Of a stretch of 64,000 nucleotides of DNA, positions 1-11,905 are shown one piece after another. Origin of the DNA: Canna indica (lineage: Eukaryota; Streptophyta; Magnoliopsida; Zingiberales; Cannaceae); assembly GCA_034359265.1 (NCBI GenBank), contig CP136896.1, forward strand, positions 10,943,501-11,007,500. The letters are read 5' to 3'. The position numbers and the translations under genes were made by a program. The notes under the pieces were generated by a model that made no database searches, was not told the origin of the DNA, and worked only from the letters and a program-made list of their open reading frames with translations. The number at the start of each line of letters is the position of its first letter. Positions within the stretch are counted from its first letter, which is position 1.

Positions 1-42
1 ATATTATTTTAAATGAAGCTACCAATAGATAATAGACATGAT

Positions 43-390
43 GATAGAATTGAGATAAATGTAAAAGTATGTGATATAATTTGGTAAAATGAAAGAATTT
101 GTAACAAATGAGACAAAATTCATAGAGTTCAAGATATATTCTGATAATTATAAAAAATATTATTTTATATTATTTGAACATAGAGTGACGTGGTTTTTTA
201 TTTTATTTTATTTTTTAAAAAATTATTTTAATCCACGTCGGAAAGTCATGTCATCATCTTAACGGAGCTGTTAATGGATACTTGATAGAATTGAGATAAA
301 TGTCAAAATACAGGATACAATTTGGTTAAATGATAAAATTGATCACAAATGAGATAAAATGCATAATTCAGGATATATTCAGGTAATTAT
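43..390. repeat. Diverged direct repeat, about 110 bp x 2
   Basis: A segment at 43-152 recurs at 284-390 in the same orientation with scattered substitutions. Both copies begin with the same 18 bases (gatagaattgagataaat) and end in a similar 'gatatattc' stretch. The spacer and the rest of 1-771 are AT-rich and show no gene. It may be the remnant of a mobile element, but I could not find its ends. Confidence 0.6.
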
Positions 391-784
391 TATATTTTTT
401 AATAATTAAATTATTGCATTTGTATTCCACAATCTTATATTGCAGATGTTTTGGGCTGCAATTGCTTTTGCACCATGCAAATGATATTAGAAACACAACT
501 TATAAATATTAAATGGTGCAGAAGATTTATGCAACCCACCAAATAAATTGATTTGTCTATTTGCTACAAGTAGAGTTGTAGCACTTGCATTTGCAAACCA
601 CCAAACACCTCCCAAATGTGATCTCAAGTTAACATAATCTAATTTGGAGATGATGTGAGATCAAGTTGATATAACAAATTTGACTCAATTGAATTGAATC
701 AAATGTATTTCAATGCAACTTGATTGAACTCAATTTCAAATTCATCTATCTATATATATATATATATATATATAGGAGAAGTGC

Positions 785-1173
785 AATCAAAGTCCTATAA
801 ATTTTAAATTTTTTAAATTTAAGTCCTATAAATTTTATTTCGGTATTTTCGATCATATATGTTTGCTTCGTAGCACAAATTTGGTTCTATCCGTGACGAC
901 CTGTTAACTCTGTCAACATAGATATAACGTCGTTTAGTTTTTGTGAACGAAGAGTTAAAGAACCATCATGAGTAGGACTAAATCTGTGCTACGGAGCAAA
1001 CGTATATGACTGAAAATTCCGAAATAAAACTTATAGGACTAAATATTTCAACGTGTATGAACAACATTATATCCACGTGGATGGAGAGTTAACGAACCAT
1101 CATAGATAGGATCAAATTTGTGCTGTGGTGCAGGACTAAAAATATCGAAATTAAATTTATAGAACCGAAGTCC
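785..1173. repeat. Foldback repeat with an extra partial arm
   Basis: The arm at 822-892 is matched in inverted orientation at 972-1040. A third, more diverged copy of the right arm lies at 1106-1173. The arms share 'ttgcttcgtagcac' against its reverse complement with substitutions. TA microsatellites flank the structure at 743-774 and 1176-1240. This fits a miniature inverted-repeat element that gained a duplicated arm. No clear target-site duplication was found because the flanks are simple repeats. Confidence 0.6.
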
Positions 1174-1175
1174 AT

Positions 1176-1187
1176 ATATATATATAC

Positions 1188-1232
<45 letters not shown>

Positions 1233-1240
1233 TATATATG
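1176..1240. repeat. TA-rich microsatellite
   Basis: An imperfect (TA)n tract interrupted by CA/CATA. It creates a low-complexity Tyr/Ile/Met open frame on the minus strand that is not a gene. Confidence 0.9.
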
Positions 1241-1984
1241 AACAAAACCCTACACTAGGTTAAATTTATAGAATTGAAGTCCAAATAATATGTTTTTACT
1301 TGACTTGATCCGATAAATTGAACTATAAATTGACATTATTTAATCAAATCCAACCCAAAATAACAATATCTTATCCTAATAAAATATAATGGTGATTTTA
1401 ATTAAGTTCGATTAACCCTATTTAATTTAATCTTAAGTTGACACTACCAATATGATATATTCAAGTCTCAACTTATTTCAATCAAACCTAATTAGACTTG
1501 TCAACGCTGGGTAGTAGTAATATATTATAAGTTGCCTAGAGATTTAGACTTCGATCGCTAGTATGATCATCTATGATAACTTTTTATTTTTGTTTTTTTT
1601 TTAAAAAATAATTAGACTTAACCAGTGAAGCCCAACTAGTGGCTAACTTAAGTGGATCAATGATTGAATTAGATTTTGAGAATCTAAAAGTATTAAAAGT
1701 TATCCATTTGATCATTAATGTCATCTGAACACCCAAAATAATAATAATAATAATATTTGCTCTTTAAAAATTTACATTAGTCCCTAAATTTTAACATTTA
1801 AAATGTTAACCTCATGTTCTTCTTGTCTCAAATTTTATTCCCAAATGTCCTCCCCCCTTTCTCATATCCGTTTTTCTTCTCCTTCCTAAAACCCTCTTCA
1901 CCCTTCATCTGTTCTCTATCATTCTCTTTTCCATATGAAATCCCTTTTCAAATCTTCTATCCCTCTTGTCATAGCTCCAACAAC
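1241..1984. other. AT-rich intergenic DNA
   Basis: No open frame with recognisable content. A short AAT microsatellite lies near 1739-1755 and a pyrimidine-rich stretch at about 1820-1980. I see no gene. Confidence 0.6.
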
Positions 1985-2462
1985 TAGAGGTGACAAAACG
2001 GATCGGCTCTTAATTAGCGGCCCGGGCCAGCCCGACACAATAAGGTAGCGTGCCGGTCCGACTCGGCTCCCTAACTCCGTGGGCATAAATTTTTTGACCT
2101 AGCACGGTCCATAATATTTTGCGGATCGTCCGATACGACCCATGAGCCTATTTATCAGTTAAAAACTTGCTATTTTTTTTTTAAAAAAATAATTTAAAAT
2201 ATTTGAGAGAATAAATATCAAATACAACATGTCACAAGAAAAGTTGCATGCATTAACTTCAGCTGCAATTTTGAAGCACTAAACAAGCACTAAACCAGTC
2301 TGAAAATTAATTTTTTTTAATACTTAGCAGGCCGGGCCAAACGGCTCGGGCCGGCACGTTAAGAGCCGGCCCGCGTTGGCCCGCAATGTTATCGTGTCGA
2401 GCCGATCTGGACCGCAGTTATCGCGCCGTGTTATCGTGTCGTACTCATTTCTCTCGCCCCTA
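1985..2462. mobile_element. Non-autonomous hAT element
   Basis: The ends are TAGAGGTGAC and CTCGCCCCTA, imperfect inverted repeats of the hAT type. They are flanked by 8 bp target-site duplications, ccaacaac (1977-1984) and ctaacaac (2463-2470), with one mismatch. The interior has GC-rich 'cgggcc/ggcccg' blocks and no transposase. The 8 bp duplication and the TAGxGGTG ends are what place it in hAT. Confidence 0.75.
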
Positions 2463-2616
2463 CTAACAACACAACATTAGGGTAACCGAACTATATACCA
2501 TAAGATTGGACCCATGATGACAACCATCAATCGATTCACCATGAGATTGGACCCAAGGTGACAACCACATTGTGAAGTGATGAGACCCTTTTTTAAAAAT
2601 CACTATAAAAGATAAA

Positions 2617-2955
2617 GGAATAATAGACTAAAAATTCACAAGGTTTGCAAAAATTTTATGTTCTATCCACGGTTTCAAATTTAGCCTGTAAATGCACAAT
2701 ATTTGCTTCCGTTTATACCATCTACCAAATCGTCACGCGCTGTCTCAACTTAGCTGACGTGGAGATAAACGACGCTTGCGTGTCCCGACGGCGTCATACG
2801 TGGCCTGCCACATCATCTAAAACTTAACTTTTTCACTTTTTACGTTTTACCCTAAAAATCAAATGGCTCGAGCTCGCTGCGGGCAGACGAGATTAGGGTT
2901 CTTCTCAAGGCCATCTCTGGGCGGGCGATCGTGGTGCCGACCTGTCGGCCATCTC
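2617..2955. repeat. MULE left terminal inverted repeat
   Basis: Reads inward from 'ggaataatagac' and matches the reverse complement of about 7595-7940 with scattered substitutions. It includes a GC-rich inner part around 2870-2955 that probably holds the start of the transposase transcript. A GT donor at 3010 and an AG acceptor at 3170 suggest a leader intron just inside it. Confidence 0.8.
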
Positions 2956-3207
2956 TGTCGGTCATCTCCGAGCTAAGATTCGAAGATTCTGTGGACCATC
3001 TCTCGGCGCAGGTGAGTACAATAGTTCTTTAGTTATTTATTTTGCTGAAAAATTCAATGTGGACCATTAAGTTGTTGTATTCTACCACTTCAATTTGTCT
3101 TCTTTAGTTGTTTAGTTCCCTTGTTTAATTTTGTCTCCCTATGTTGTTTGGTTGTTGTCTCAATTCGCAGGGCAGTCCAGACGGTGAGGGCAGTTGTGGT
3201 CCCTAAT

Positions 3208-6200
3208 ATGTTTGGTCCATTTAATTTGCGTTTGTACCATGGGGGAAAGATGTTATTTCATCCTCGAATAGAATATGTAAAAGGGGATGTGAGGGAAGTG
3301 AGTTTAACAGAGGAGAACAGTAAAAAAATATCAATGGGAGAGCTTGAATCGATTCTACATGATTTAGGCTATGGTCAACCTCAAAAAATATGGTATCGAG
3401 TTCCAAAATACGACATCGATAATGAGATTATGAAATTAAAGACGGATAGTCAGGTTAAGGAGATGGTTGAGCATGGTACTAGCCATGACATGATTGATGT
3501 GTATGTAGAAGCTATGAAGGAAAGAGAGACTGCGGAATAAGAAGTTCCTGAATCTGATGATTCTGATTATTTCCCAGAAACTGATGGTTCTGAGAGTATT
3601 GATGATGATGATGATAACTTTGTGGTTGCAATGGAGAACATGAGAACTTATAAGCAACTGAAGAAAAACAAAAGAAGAAGTAGAAGAAGGATGAGTGAAG
3701 GACAACAACATGAGAGATAGCAGCAGCATGAGGGACAGCAGCAGCATGAGGGAAGCAGCATGACGGACAACATCAACAAGGTGTGCAAGAAGAAGATGAA
3801 GTAGGAAGTTCTGATGAGAATTCTTCTACTCCTAATACTAATGAAGATGAGTGTGCAGGGAGCAAGGGAAAGGAGAAGAGAGTTTACTTCAATCATAAAA
3901 ACATAAGATCAGGTGATCCTTTTTCCGTTGGAATGTGGTTTGAATCACATGTCCAATTCAAGCATGCAGTACATGATTATGCTATTATTGGTGGCTTTAA
4001 CATAAAATGGAGGAGGTCAGGCAAGAATAGATGTATGGCAGTGTGTACTGAGGGTTGTAAGTGGACTATTAAGGCTAGTATGACAAGAAAGAATGAAGCA
4101 TTAAGTGTCAAAGAATACACAAAGGAGCACACATGTACTAGACCTTTTAGGAATAGGCAAGCCTCATATCAGTGGCTTGCAAGATATTATTTGGAAAGAT
4201 TTAGACAAAATACAAATTTGGGGGTGTTAGATATGTTGTTACATTTTGATAAGGACTACAACGTCAGGGTTAGCTCAGCCACTTGTTACAAAGCAAGGAA
4301 ACAAGCACAGAAGATTATTCTTGAAACTTTAGTAGAGCGTTACAACTTGGTTCCTTCATACATGGCTGAGTTAAAGAGGGTGAACAGGAATAGCTTCTTT
4401 GATTTACAAGTTGAGAGAGGTCCAAACTTAGAAGCTATATTCAAGATATTTTATGTAGGATTTGAGGCACTGTGAAGTGGATTTTTACGTGGTTGTAGAC
4501 CTGTAATCATTTTGGATGGTTGCTTCCTAAAGACACAAATTGGAGGACAACTATTGAGTGCCATTGGTCGTGATGTGAACAACCAGATGTTCCCAATCGC
4601 TTAGGCAGTAGTTGAAGGTGAAAACCAAGACTCTTGAATTTGATTTCTTGAAAGGTTGGCTTTAGATTTGCGCATTACAGACGTCTTTGGGATGACTGTC
4701 ATAAGTGACCAGCAGAAGGTAATATTGGTAGATCTTAAAATATTTTGAAACCTTATGATTTTTATTTCTTAATCATTTACTTGTTCATGCTTTCAATTTG
4801 TCAGGGTCTTGAAAATGCTGTGAGGACAATTATGCCTCAGGTTGAGCACCGTAATTGTGCTAGACATATTTATGCAAATTGGAAAAAGACATACAATGGA
4901 TATGACCTGAAGAATCTATTTTGGAGGGCTGTCAAAAGCACTACAGAAGCAGACTTTAGAGGGGCTTTGGATGAGATGAGGGCAATGTCACCTGAAGTAG
5001 TTGAGGCTTTTACACAAATTTGGGTTCAAAAATTTTGTAGGTTGTACATCAATGTACTGCCCGCCTGCGAGGTGGTTGACAACAACCTGTCAGAGTGCTT
5101 CAATGCATATATATTGAAGGTAAGGACAAAGCCTTTAATTGATATGTTAGAGGAGATATGAACTAGTGTTATGCAAATAATTGCATTGAAGAGGGAGAAG
5201 ATGTTGTCTTGGACTGATGAATTATGTCCAAGGATCAAGAAAACTTTAGAACAAAATAAGTTAGATAGTAGAGGTTCTACTCCAACACTAGGTGGTCAAA
5301 ACAGGTAACTATGTGATAGTGATCCCATGCAACTACGTGATTTTGAAAATATTGGTAGATCTTAAAATATTTTAAAACTATGTGAATTTTCATGTTCGAA
5401 GTTTCCAAAGATGGCAATAAGTTTGTAGTCGATCTTCAGCTCAAAACTTACGGTTGCAGGATGTGGCAACTTTGTGGGATCCCCTGTCCCCATGCAATAG
5501 ATGTCATTAATTATTTGGGTCGTGACCCTGCTCACTTCGTGGACAGTTACCTGAAGAAAGAAACCTACATGTTGGCTTATCAATCCACTATTGAGCCTAT
5601 GAATGGCCAAAAGATGTGGCCAAGAATGAATGAACCTTTACTGCCTCCAAAATTTTTGAAAAAAATAGGTAGACCCAAGAAAGTTAGGAAGAAAGACAAG
5701 ACTGAGAAAGATCCAAACCCAAAGAAATGTGGCACAGTCAAGTGCACTATATGTGGTGGATATGAACACAATAAAAGGACTTGTCCAAACAAGGGACAAC
5801 AACGGGCATCAAGCATTGGAGCTCAAGTGCAGAAGAAAAGAGGTAGACCTCGAAAGGACACCACTATTCCACCTCAAAAAATTAGTTCCGCAGAACTTGA
5901 GAAACTTTTGAGCCAAGGAACTAAAGCATCAGCTGAGAGGAGATCTAAAATCCCAATAAGAAAATCGAATGCACCATCAGCTCCTCCTACCTAAGCTCCA
6001 TCAGCTCCTCCTACTGAAACACCATCTCATCAAAGCCACAGCACATTCTCAACATCTCATCAAAGCCAAAGCACATTCTCAGCATCTCCAAGAAAGAAGG
6101 ACGCAGTAATAAAGAAGAAGGTACCTTATGAGCAGCTGGTACATAAAGAGAGGGCTAAAGCTATGCAGGGTTATGGGACTCTCACCAGCACTGAAACAGA

Positions 6201-6379
6201 CAATGTTTACGTGAGGGTAAGTAATAGCCTCTTTTATTAGACTAGAAAATTCACATACTTTGATATTATATTAAGTTCTACCAATGTTTCTATCTCAGAT
6301 GCCCGGAGAACAGCTTCACACGACTTATATTGGTACACGTGAAGCTCAATTTACAACTGTGGTAAACCAACAGCAATAA
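3208..6379 (+). pseudogene. MuDR-like MULE transposase, decayed
   Basis: The family cuts and pastes MULE DNA in the nucleus. Pieces occur in the expected order. An N-terminal domain starts at 3208 (MFGPFNLRLYHGG). A MuDR-type DNA-binding region lies at about 3900-4140. The MULE catalytic domain lies at 4490-5160, with its probable DDE residues still readable (IILDGCFLKT, ISDQQK, NNLSECFNAY). A SWIM zinc finger follows (CGIPCPHAI, near 5480-5510), then a CCHC knuckle (CTICGGYEHNKRTC, near 5745). Likely introns are at 4719-4804, about 5305-5390 and 6217-6298. Stops after the N-terminal part (3538-3540), several between 4470 and 4640, one at 5159-5161 and a frame change near 3780 break it. The chosen start follows a leader intron ending at 3170. 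It is not functional as it stands. Confidence 0.85.
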
Positions 6380-6952
6380 CAGAGCACAAGCATAGCAGAC
6401 AAACCAAACCAGCACCAACAAGAAGCAGCCAACTTAGGTACACAGCATAGCAGCACCAGCACAAATAAGGGGAAACAGAAAAAATTTTCATCACCGACAA
6501 GAAGCAGCCAAATAAAGAGAAAGAAGAAAACTTTTTTTGAATGAGAACAAAACTATGTGGCCCTGAATTATGACATGTGATTTTGAATGTTAAACATGTG
6601 ATTTTCATCCTGGATAGTAACTCTGAATGGTGGTTGTTGTTAAACATCTGAATTATGACTTTATTGTGACTTTAGGTGAAATGGTTGCTGTGGATAGAAA
6701 ACTTTATTATTTTATTTTGTGAAATGATTGTTGTGACTTTGAAATGTTCATTTTGTGAATTGAATCATTGAATGTAATATGAATTTTTTTGATTGTTGTG
6801 ACTTTGAAATGTTCATTTGGTGTAACTGTCATAATGTAATCAGACTCATGAGTATAAATTTACAGATTGCTATGTGTCAAAAATTGGTAGATCGTAAAAT
6901 TTTAACAAACTATGTGATTTTTTTGTCAAACTGAAGAAAAAGTATGTGATTT

Positions 6953-7523
6953 TTAGTCTAACAGAGTGACATTCTTTCCACTAAAAACCATTATACTGAC
7001 AATAACACCAAATACAATCAAGAGGATCATGAATACATGACTATTCATCATTGACATGTTCGCTTTCATCTTCACTTTCATCCTCAAGTCATTTAATTCT
7101 TCTTCTAGAGCCTTGTTCCTCCTTTCCATTGCTTGAACATTCTCTTCCAGAAGCTCAACTTTCATTAGATTAATTTCATTCTTGCCTTTTAATAGTTTAA
7201 TCTGTTCAATTAAACTCTTCTTCTCGGATATTAAAGAGCGCAGTTGATTTGCCTTGAGCCCTCGGTCCTCTGGATCATGCCATTCGAAAAATTTGCAATC
7301 CTCAACCTACAAAATGTTCAATCATTAACACTACAAAGATTAAGATGAGTTTAATAGAGGAAATATGACGCACCGGCCAAAATCCGCAGCCCCAAAATCT
7401 TCGCCCCGGATTTTTCTGATTCCACGAGGTCAAAAGTTTAGCTTTGGTTCCATGTCTGCAAAAAATTTCTCCTCCCGACAACGTAGAATCAACGAAAGCT
7501 TCGCCGATCTCCATACTTGACAT
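6953..7523 (-). CDS. GRF zinc-finger, coiled-coil, membrane-anchored protein carried by the MULE
   Basis: Two exons, complement(6953..7306, 7374..7523), give 167 residues. The 67-base intron has GT (7373-7372) and AG ends, and the frame continues cleanly. Exon 1 encodes a GRF-type zinc finger: CRHG, then NPGRRFWGCGFWP. Exon 2 supplies the last ligand in DCKFFEWHDPED, which confirms the splice. Residues of about 60-130 are charged and heptad-like (LISEKKSLIEQIKLLKGK, then ELLEENVQAMERR), a probable coiled coil. A hydrophobic segment (VFMILLIVFGVIVSIMVF) sits next to the C-terminus, so the protein may be tail anchored. GRF fingers in other proteins bind single-stranded nucleic acid. Its role here is unknown. 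It starts beside the right TIR and converges on the transposase gene, so it is probably the second gene of the element. I see no stop or frameshift. Confidence 0.75.
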
Positions 7524-7594
7524 CTTAGCTTGGTTCGGATAGATTGGGAAAAAAATTTCTTCTTCCGATAACGTAGAATCCTAGCTCAAAGATG

Positions 7595-7940
7595 GCTGAC
7601 AGGTCGGCACCACGCTCGCCCGCCCAGAGATAGCCTTGAGAAGAACCCTAATCTCTTGCCCTAATCTCGTCCACCCCCAGCGAACTCGAGCCTTTTGATT
7701 TTTAGGGTAAAACGTAAAAAGTAAAAAAGTTAAGTTTTAGATAATGTGGCAGACCACGTATGACGCTGTCGGGATACACAAGCGTCGTTTACCTCCACGT
7801 CAGTTAAGTTGAGACGACGCGTGACAATTTGGTAGATGGTATAAACGAAAGCAAACGTTGTGCATTTATATGCTAAATTTAAAATCATGGGTAGAACGTA
7901 AAATTTTTGCAAATCTTGTGAATTTTTAATCTATTATCCC
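7595..7940. repeat. MULE right terminal inverted repeat
   Basis: Inverted partner of 2617-2955. It ends outward in 'ctattatccc' at 7940. It lies just upstream of the GRF gene start (7523, minus strand), so it probably carries that gene's promoter. Confidence 0.8.
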
Positions 7941-8300
7941 TTGCGATGATGAGTTAGTCAAATTATTTTCTATTAAAAAATAAAAATAAATAAATTTTGT
8001 ATTTGAATAAGATGCCAAATGACGTTCAGAGGTAGTACCATGTGGTATTAGAGAGAATTTCCAATTAATTATTCTAAACCGCACTATTTGTCTAACGAAT
8101 TTATGGGTGTGATGTGATTAACCTTTTTAAAACATTTATTAATCTAAATTTAAGCATTTTTACCCGTAAAAATATAAAATTTTCAAATGCTCATGCAAAG
8201 TTAATTCTTTTTAGATAAATTGACCAGTGCGATATATAACGATACGACATATTGCATGGGCGACGCCTGCGAACTTCGAAGGCCTTGAATTGTCCTTTAC
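7941..8300. other. AT-rich spacer between MULE and host gene
   Basis: No gene seen. It probably contains the promoter of the downstream coiled-coil gene, but no TATA box could be assigned with confidence. Confidence 0.4.
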
Positions 8301-10132
8301 TTTCTTTCCAAGCTTTATCCCGTAGAAAAAGGAACACAGAAAAAAGAAAATAAAATAAGAAAAGCGGAAGGACAACAGAAGAACTCTCCCCGTCCCTTAC
8401 CATGGAAAGGTACGATTTTGATCTACAATCTGCTACTTCTCTGATTTTGATCTACAATTTGCTACTTATTTTCCCGTCATCTCGATTCATATGTTTGTCG
8501 CCATGGCGATCTTATCAGAACTAGGGTTATGGTTCGACATCTAATTCATTTGTCGCAATGGATCGATTTCTTTCTTCGCTGGATTTATTGCGGCTGAAAC
8601 ATATTTTTTAGGGGTTCTATAATCAGTCTCAAAAATTCCATCTTTGTGTCCGGTGCATCGTTTGGAATGTGATTTGGGTTCATTTGGATGAAATGTTGTG
8701 GGATATTCTTCAATTTAGGAAGAATAAGTAGTTTTTGTTGCTACGAAGGATAACCTAGTTTCAAGAGGTTATCGTAGGAAAACGTGGTCTGCTTTTATCT
8801 CTTAGTTTCTTCTCATTTGTATTTTCCATCAAGACTAATCGTATATGTTGCAGGCACGGATCGGTCAAGACATTAAAATCAAAAGTATGAATTTTTGGTC
8901 ATGATTCATATCTCGATTTTTGAGTCGTCTGACTTCTTTTAGCATTCTTAGTAAGTTTGTGGTGAGTCAATTTTATCCACGTTGATTTAGGCCTGAACTT
9001 TTTTACTTTGTTTAATTTTCATTTTCCCGTCAAGCAAGCAGAATTAAGAATATGAAGCCGTAGTTTGCATTTGCCTACAAGAATAGATGAATTTCGTGTC
9101 ATCACCTTGTGAAGTTCGTAGTAATGCGTTTGGTAGAGTTAGATTCTGTCTAACATTCTGTTCACCTCTTTAATCATCCTGAAAGCCATTTGTCTCTCGC
9201 TGTCAAGTTCACTGTTTGCTGTTATTGACAGCAAGTATTCGGGTAACTCAATATGTTCCTATTTGATGACATCATAGCTGTGTGGTGCTCAGTTTCATTT
9301 GATTGCTATAAATTATTAAAACATCAAGTTCCTTTTCTGATTCGCTATGTCGGTGGCTCTGTGCTCAACAAATTTGATTCTATTCAATCAAATATGATCT
9401 CCACCAATAACAAGTATCTCTGCCCCACGCCTGATTCCATGGCATCCTTAAGGTCAGTTATAGTGAGGAAGGTCAAAGGAGAAATGAATATTACAAAGAT
9501 CATCCAGTATCATCCCCAATAAATACTTTGTTTAGCTATATTTGCTTATTTGATTCAACCAGAATAAATTTCCACTTGGAATTGTCAGTAACATGACTCT
9601 TCTTGAACTTTTCACCGACTCATTTTTCTTCTTCTTTTGCGGGCGGGTGCCAGTGGCATCGATTTATTGATAACTATTTGATTGTAGTTTGTTCAAAGGT
9701 AGCCCCATCATACCTGGGTGACCCTGTTTGAGTCATGCAAATGACCTTTTTGCTATTGGAAGGTTGCATGGATTGACCCTCTCCAAACTCTGCCGTTAGC
9801 AGGAATCTAGTGCGACTCTTTTCTAAAATTGTGATATGAAATATCAAGTCTTCTACACTTGTTTTCCTAGAGATTTCATGACCTACAGTGATTAAGATAG
9901 CGAGTTTTGTTGTCCAACTAAATAAAATAAATGGATCGGCTTACCTTTGATGCATCTTTGTTAGTTAATTTTTCTGGGTAGAGGTTCATCATAACCTAGG
10001 CCTACTACTTATTTGATTATATGACCATAAATTCTGTTTTTGTCATTAATTATTTAACAGTTCTTGTACAATCATTACTCTCTCCTATTTGTTAAAAGAA
10101 TCTTTTATTGCTTTCACAAATACAGAGAGTTT
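8301..10132 (+). other. Probable 5' leader and leader introns of the coiled-coil gene
   Basis: A possible first leader exon ends at about 8411 (ggaaag, then gtacga). Acceptor-like sites occur near 8853 (tgttgcag), 10060 (tttaacag) and 10125 (aatacag). The stretch is T-rich like intron sequence, and its open frames (for example 9253-9522) show no recognisable domain. Exact leader splicing cannot be fixed from sequence alone. Confidence 0.4.
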
Positions 10133-11282
10133 ATGGAGAATGAAACTTTGGAGGATGAACCTTTGGCCCTAGATAGTCACCCCGATCAAACAGATATCAC
10201 ATGGAAGCATGAGTTGGAGTTTAAACAATCTAACGTTGAAGAACTGGAAGAAAAATCTCAGGTGATGGTTGATACAGAATGTTCAATAGATGACTCCAAG
10301 AAGGAGTTAGAATTCCTTCTGCGGAGAGTTAAAACTACTGCAACGATGCTTACTTACCTGAAATCTAAAGCGAGAATCATGGCAATTCCACAATTAGCTC
10401 ATACATCATGCGGGATTAAACATCAAGAGGGAGTAGGGCTTGTTGACAAACATGGCACACCACTATCTGATTGGTCGAAGGATATTGACCTTTCTACCCT
10501 TGAAGATTCAGATGAGGAAGTAAAGCTGGCAAATACTCCAAAGTTTGGTTCTGGTGATTCAGATGGAGCTTATGATGGCGAAATACTCAATTCAGTACGT
10601 ATTGTAACAGATGTTATGGAATGTCTTCTTAAGAGAGTTATTATGGCAGAAAGTGAAGCTTTGTTTCAGAAAGAAAAAGTAAAACTGGGTATGGAAGAAA
10701 ATAGGAAGAAAACCCTTCAAATTGAGATCATGTCGGCAAAGGTTGAAGAAATGGAAAAGTTTGCACTTGGGGCTAATAGTATTTTGAGTGAAATGAGGCA
10801 GAAGGTTGAGGACATGGTCCAAGAAACATCGAGACATCGACAACAAGCTGAAGAGAATAAACAGGAGCTTCGCCGTGTGAAGCAGAATTTTGAGACACTG
10901 AGATCATTTGTCAGAAATCTTATCAGTGTCAGAGAAGTCCTTTCATCAGAGCAACAATTCCAAAGTGTTGATGAGCTTTTTGACAGGCACACCATCCTAT
11001 TTACTTGAGCTAGCTAATCTTTTGTTGGTTAAGCTTTAGTTTGTAACATGTTTCTTAGTGTTCCTTTTACTATATATTGTTTGAAATTTAATTTATTTGA
11101 TATGCAGGCTAATTGCTGAGACTTCTCATTTGGAGAATGAGAAGGTTCAGAAGGAGGCCGAAGTACAGAAGCTAATTAAGGAGAATGCAAGACTAAGAGC
11201 TCTGTTGGACAACCAGGAAGCCCAATTACTGGCTATGAATGAACAATGCAAGTTCATGGCGCTGACAAGCCCTGGCATTTAG
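10133..11282 (+). CDS. Plant coiled-coil protein, function unknown
   Basis: Two coding exons, 10133..10986 and 11108..11282, give 342 residues. The first ATG after a likely acceptor at 10125 starts MENETLEDEPLALDSH. The middle is acidic (STLEDSDEEVK). Residues of about 150-340 are rich in Glu, Lys, Gln and Leu with heptad spacing: EENRKKTLQIEIMSAKVEEM, then QQAEENKQELRRVKQNFETL, then ENARLRALLDNQEAQLLAM in exon 2. No signal peptide or membrane segment is seen. It resembles conserved plant long coiled-coil proteins, but I cannot name the family. The intron starts with GC rather than GT (gacag/gcacac) and ends in tatgcag. The reading frame is continuous across it (AG+G, Arg), which supports the join. 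There is no decay, so this is probably a live host gene. Confidence 0.75.
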
Positions 11283-11905
11283 TTCATCGCATACTTTAAA
11301 CATCAACTGGGGTTGCCTCGTAGTGGTGTGTATTTTATTCTATCATGTGTAGTTTCTTTTTGGTCTTTGAATCTTTGAGACATTTATTACATAAAGAGGG
11401 AAAAGAGTATTCGTTTGACTTCATTTTAGGTGACTAATGCAATGTTGATCTCATTAATATGTTTGTTTGGTTTTTTGCAGAGGAGCAATTCCAGATGAAA
11501 GAAATACTAATAGGGGCATATGCACATGATGCAGACACCCTTTTTTTACATTTTATCCTTTCTGGCATAAATAGTTGAATTGCTGGATGTGGTAACCGTT
11601 TTTACTACTTCTAAATGTACAGTTCTGAATGTTCAATGGCCAACTGCATGTATCCTTTGAGCTTGTATTGATATGTTACCTGCTGCCTTATTTGCTCAAA
11701 CAATGTCATATGATCTGTGTGAGCATAATTCTTAACAAAGTTTGATTGATTAAGTTTGAAAATTTTTATGAGTCCAGGGTATAGATCTGGCTTCAGGGTT
11801 TTTATTGCTTCTGGGTTGGACATGATGCACCAACAATGGCATTTAATATGCCATTGATGTGATAGTCATTGGACCCTGCAGCAAGGTAATACGGTGATAC
11901 CTCAG
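11283..11905 (+). other. Probable 3' UTR of the coiled-coil gene and spacer
   Basis: T-rich sequence with an acceptor-like tttttgcag at about 11473-11481, which suggests a 3' UTR intron. No coding content is seen. It ends at the hAT element that follows. Confidence 0.4.

Larger units (their letters stand above)
2617..7940. mobile_element. MuDR-type MULE with two convergent genes
   Basis: About 340 bp inverted repeats (2617-2955 and about 7595-7940) bound a plus-strand MuDR-like transposase gene (decayed) and a minus-strand GRF zinc-finger gene. The two genes start next to opposite TIRs and point toward each other, as mudrA and mudrB do in maize MuDR. I could not find the expected 9 bp target-site duplication next to these ends (aaaagataaa on the left, ttgcgatga on the right), so either an end is misplaced or the duplication has decayed. 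The right end lies about 450 bp upstream of the likely 5' leader of the coiled-coil gene that follows. Confidence 0.85.

Noticed and set aside
1048..1245. Minus-strand frame of Tyr, Ile and Met repeats
   Set aside because: It is the translation of a TA microsatellite.
3436..3896. Minus-strand Leu/Cys-rich frames opposite the transposase
   Set aside because: They mirror the Gln/His/Asp-rich linker of the transposase and have no domain of their own.
9253..9522. 89-codon plus-strand frame
   Set aside because: It lies in T-rich, intron-like sequence with no recognisable domain or supporting splice sites.
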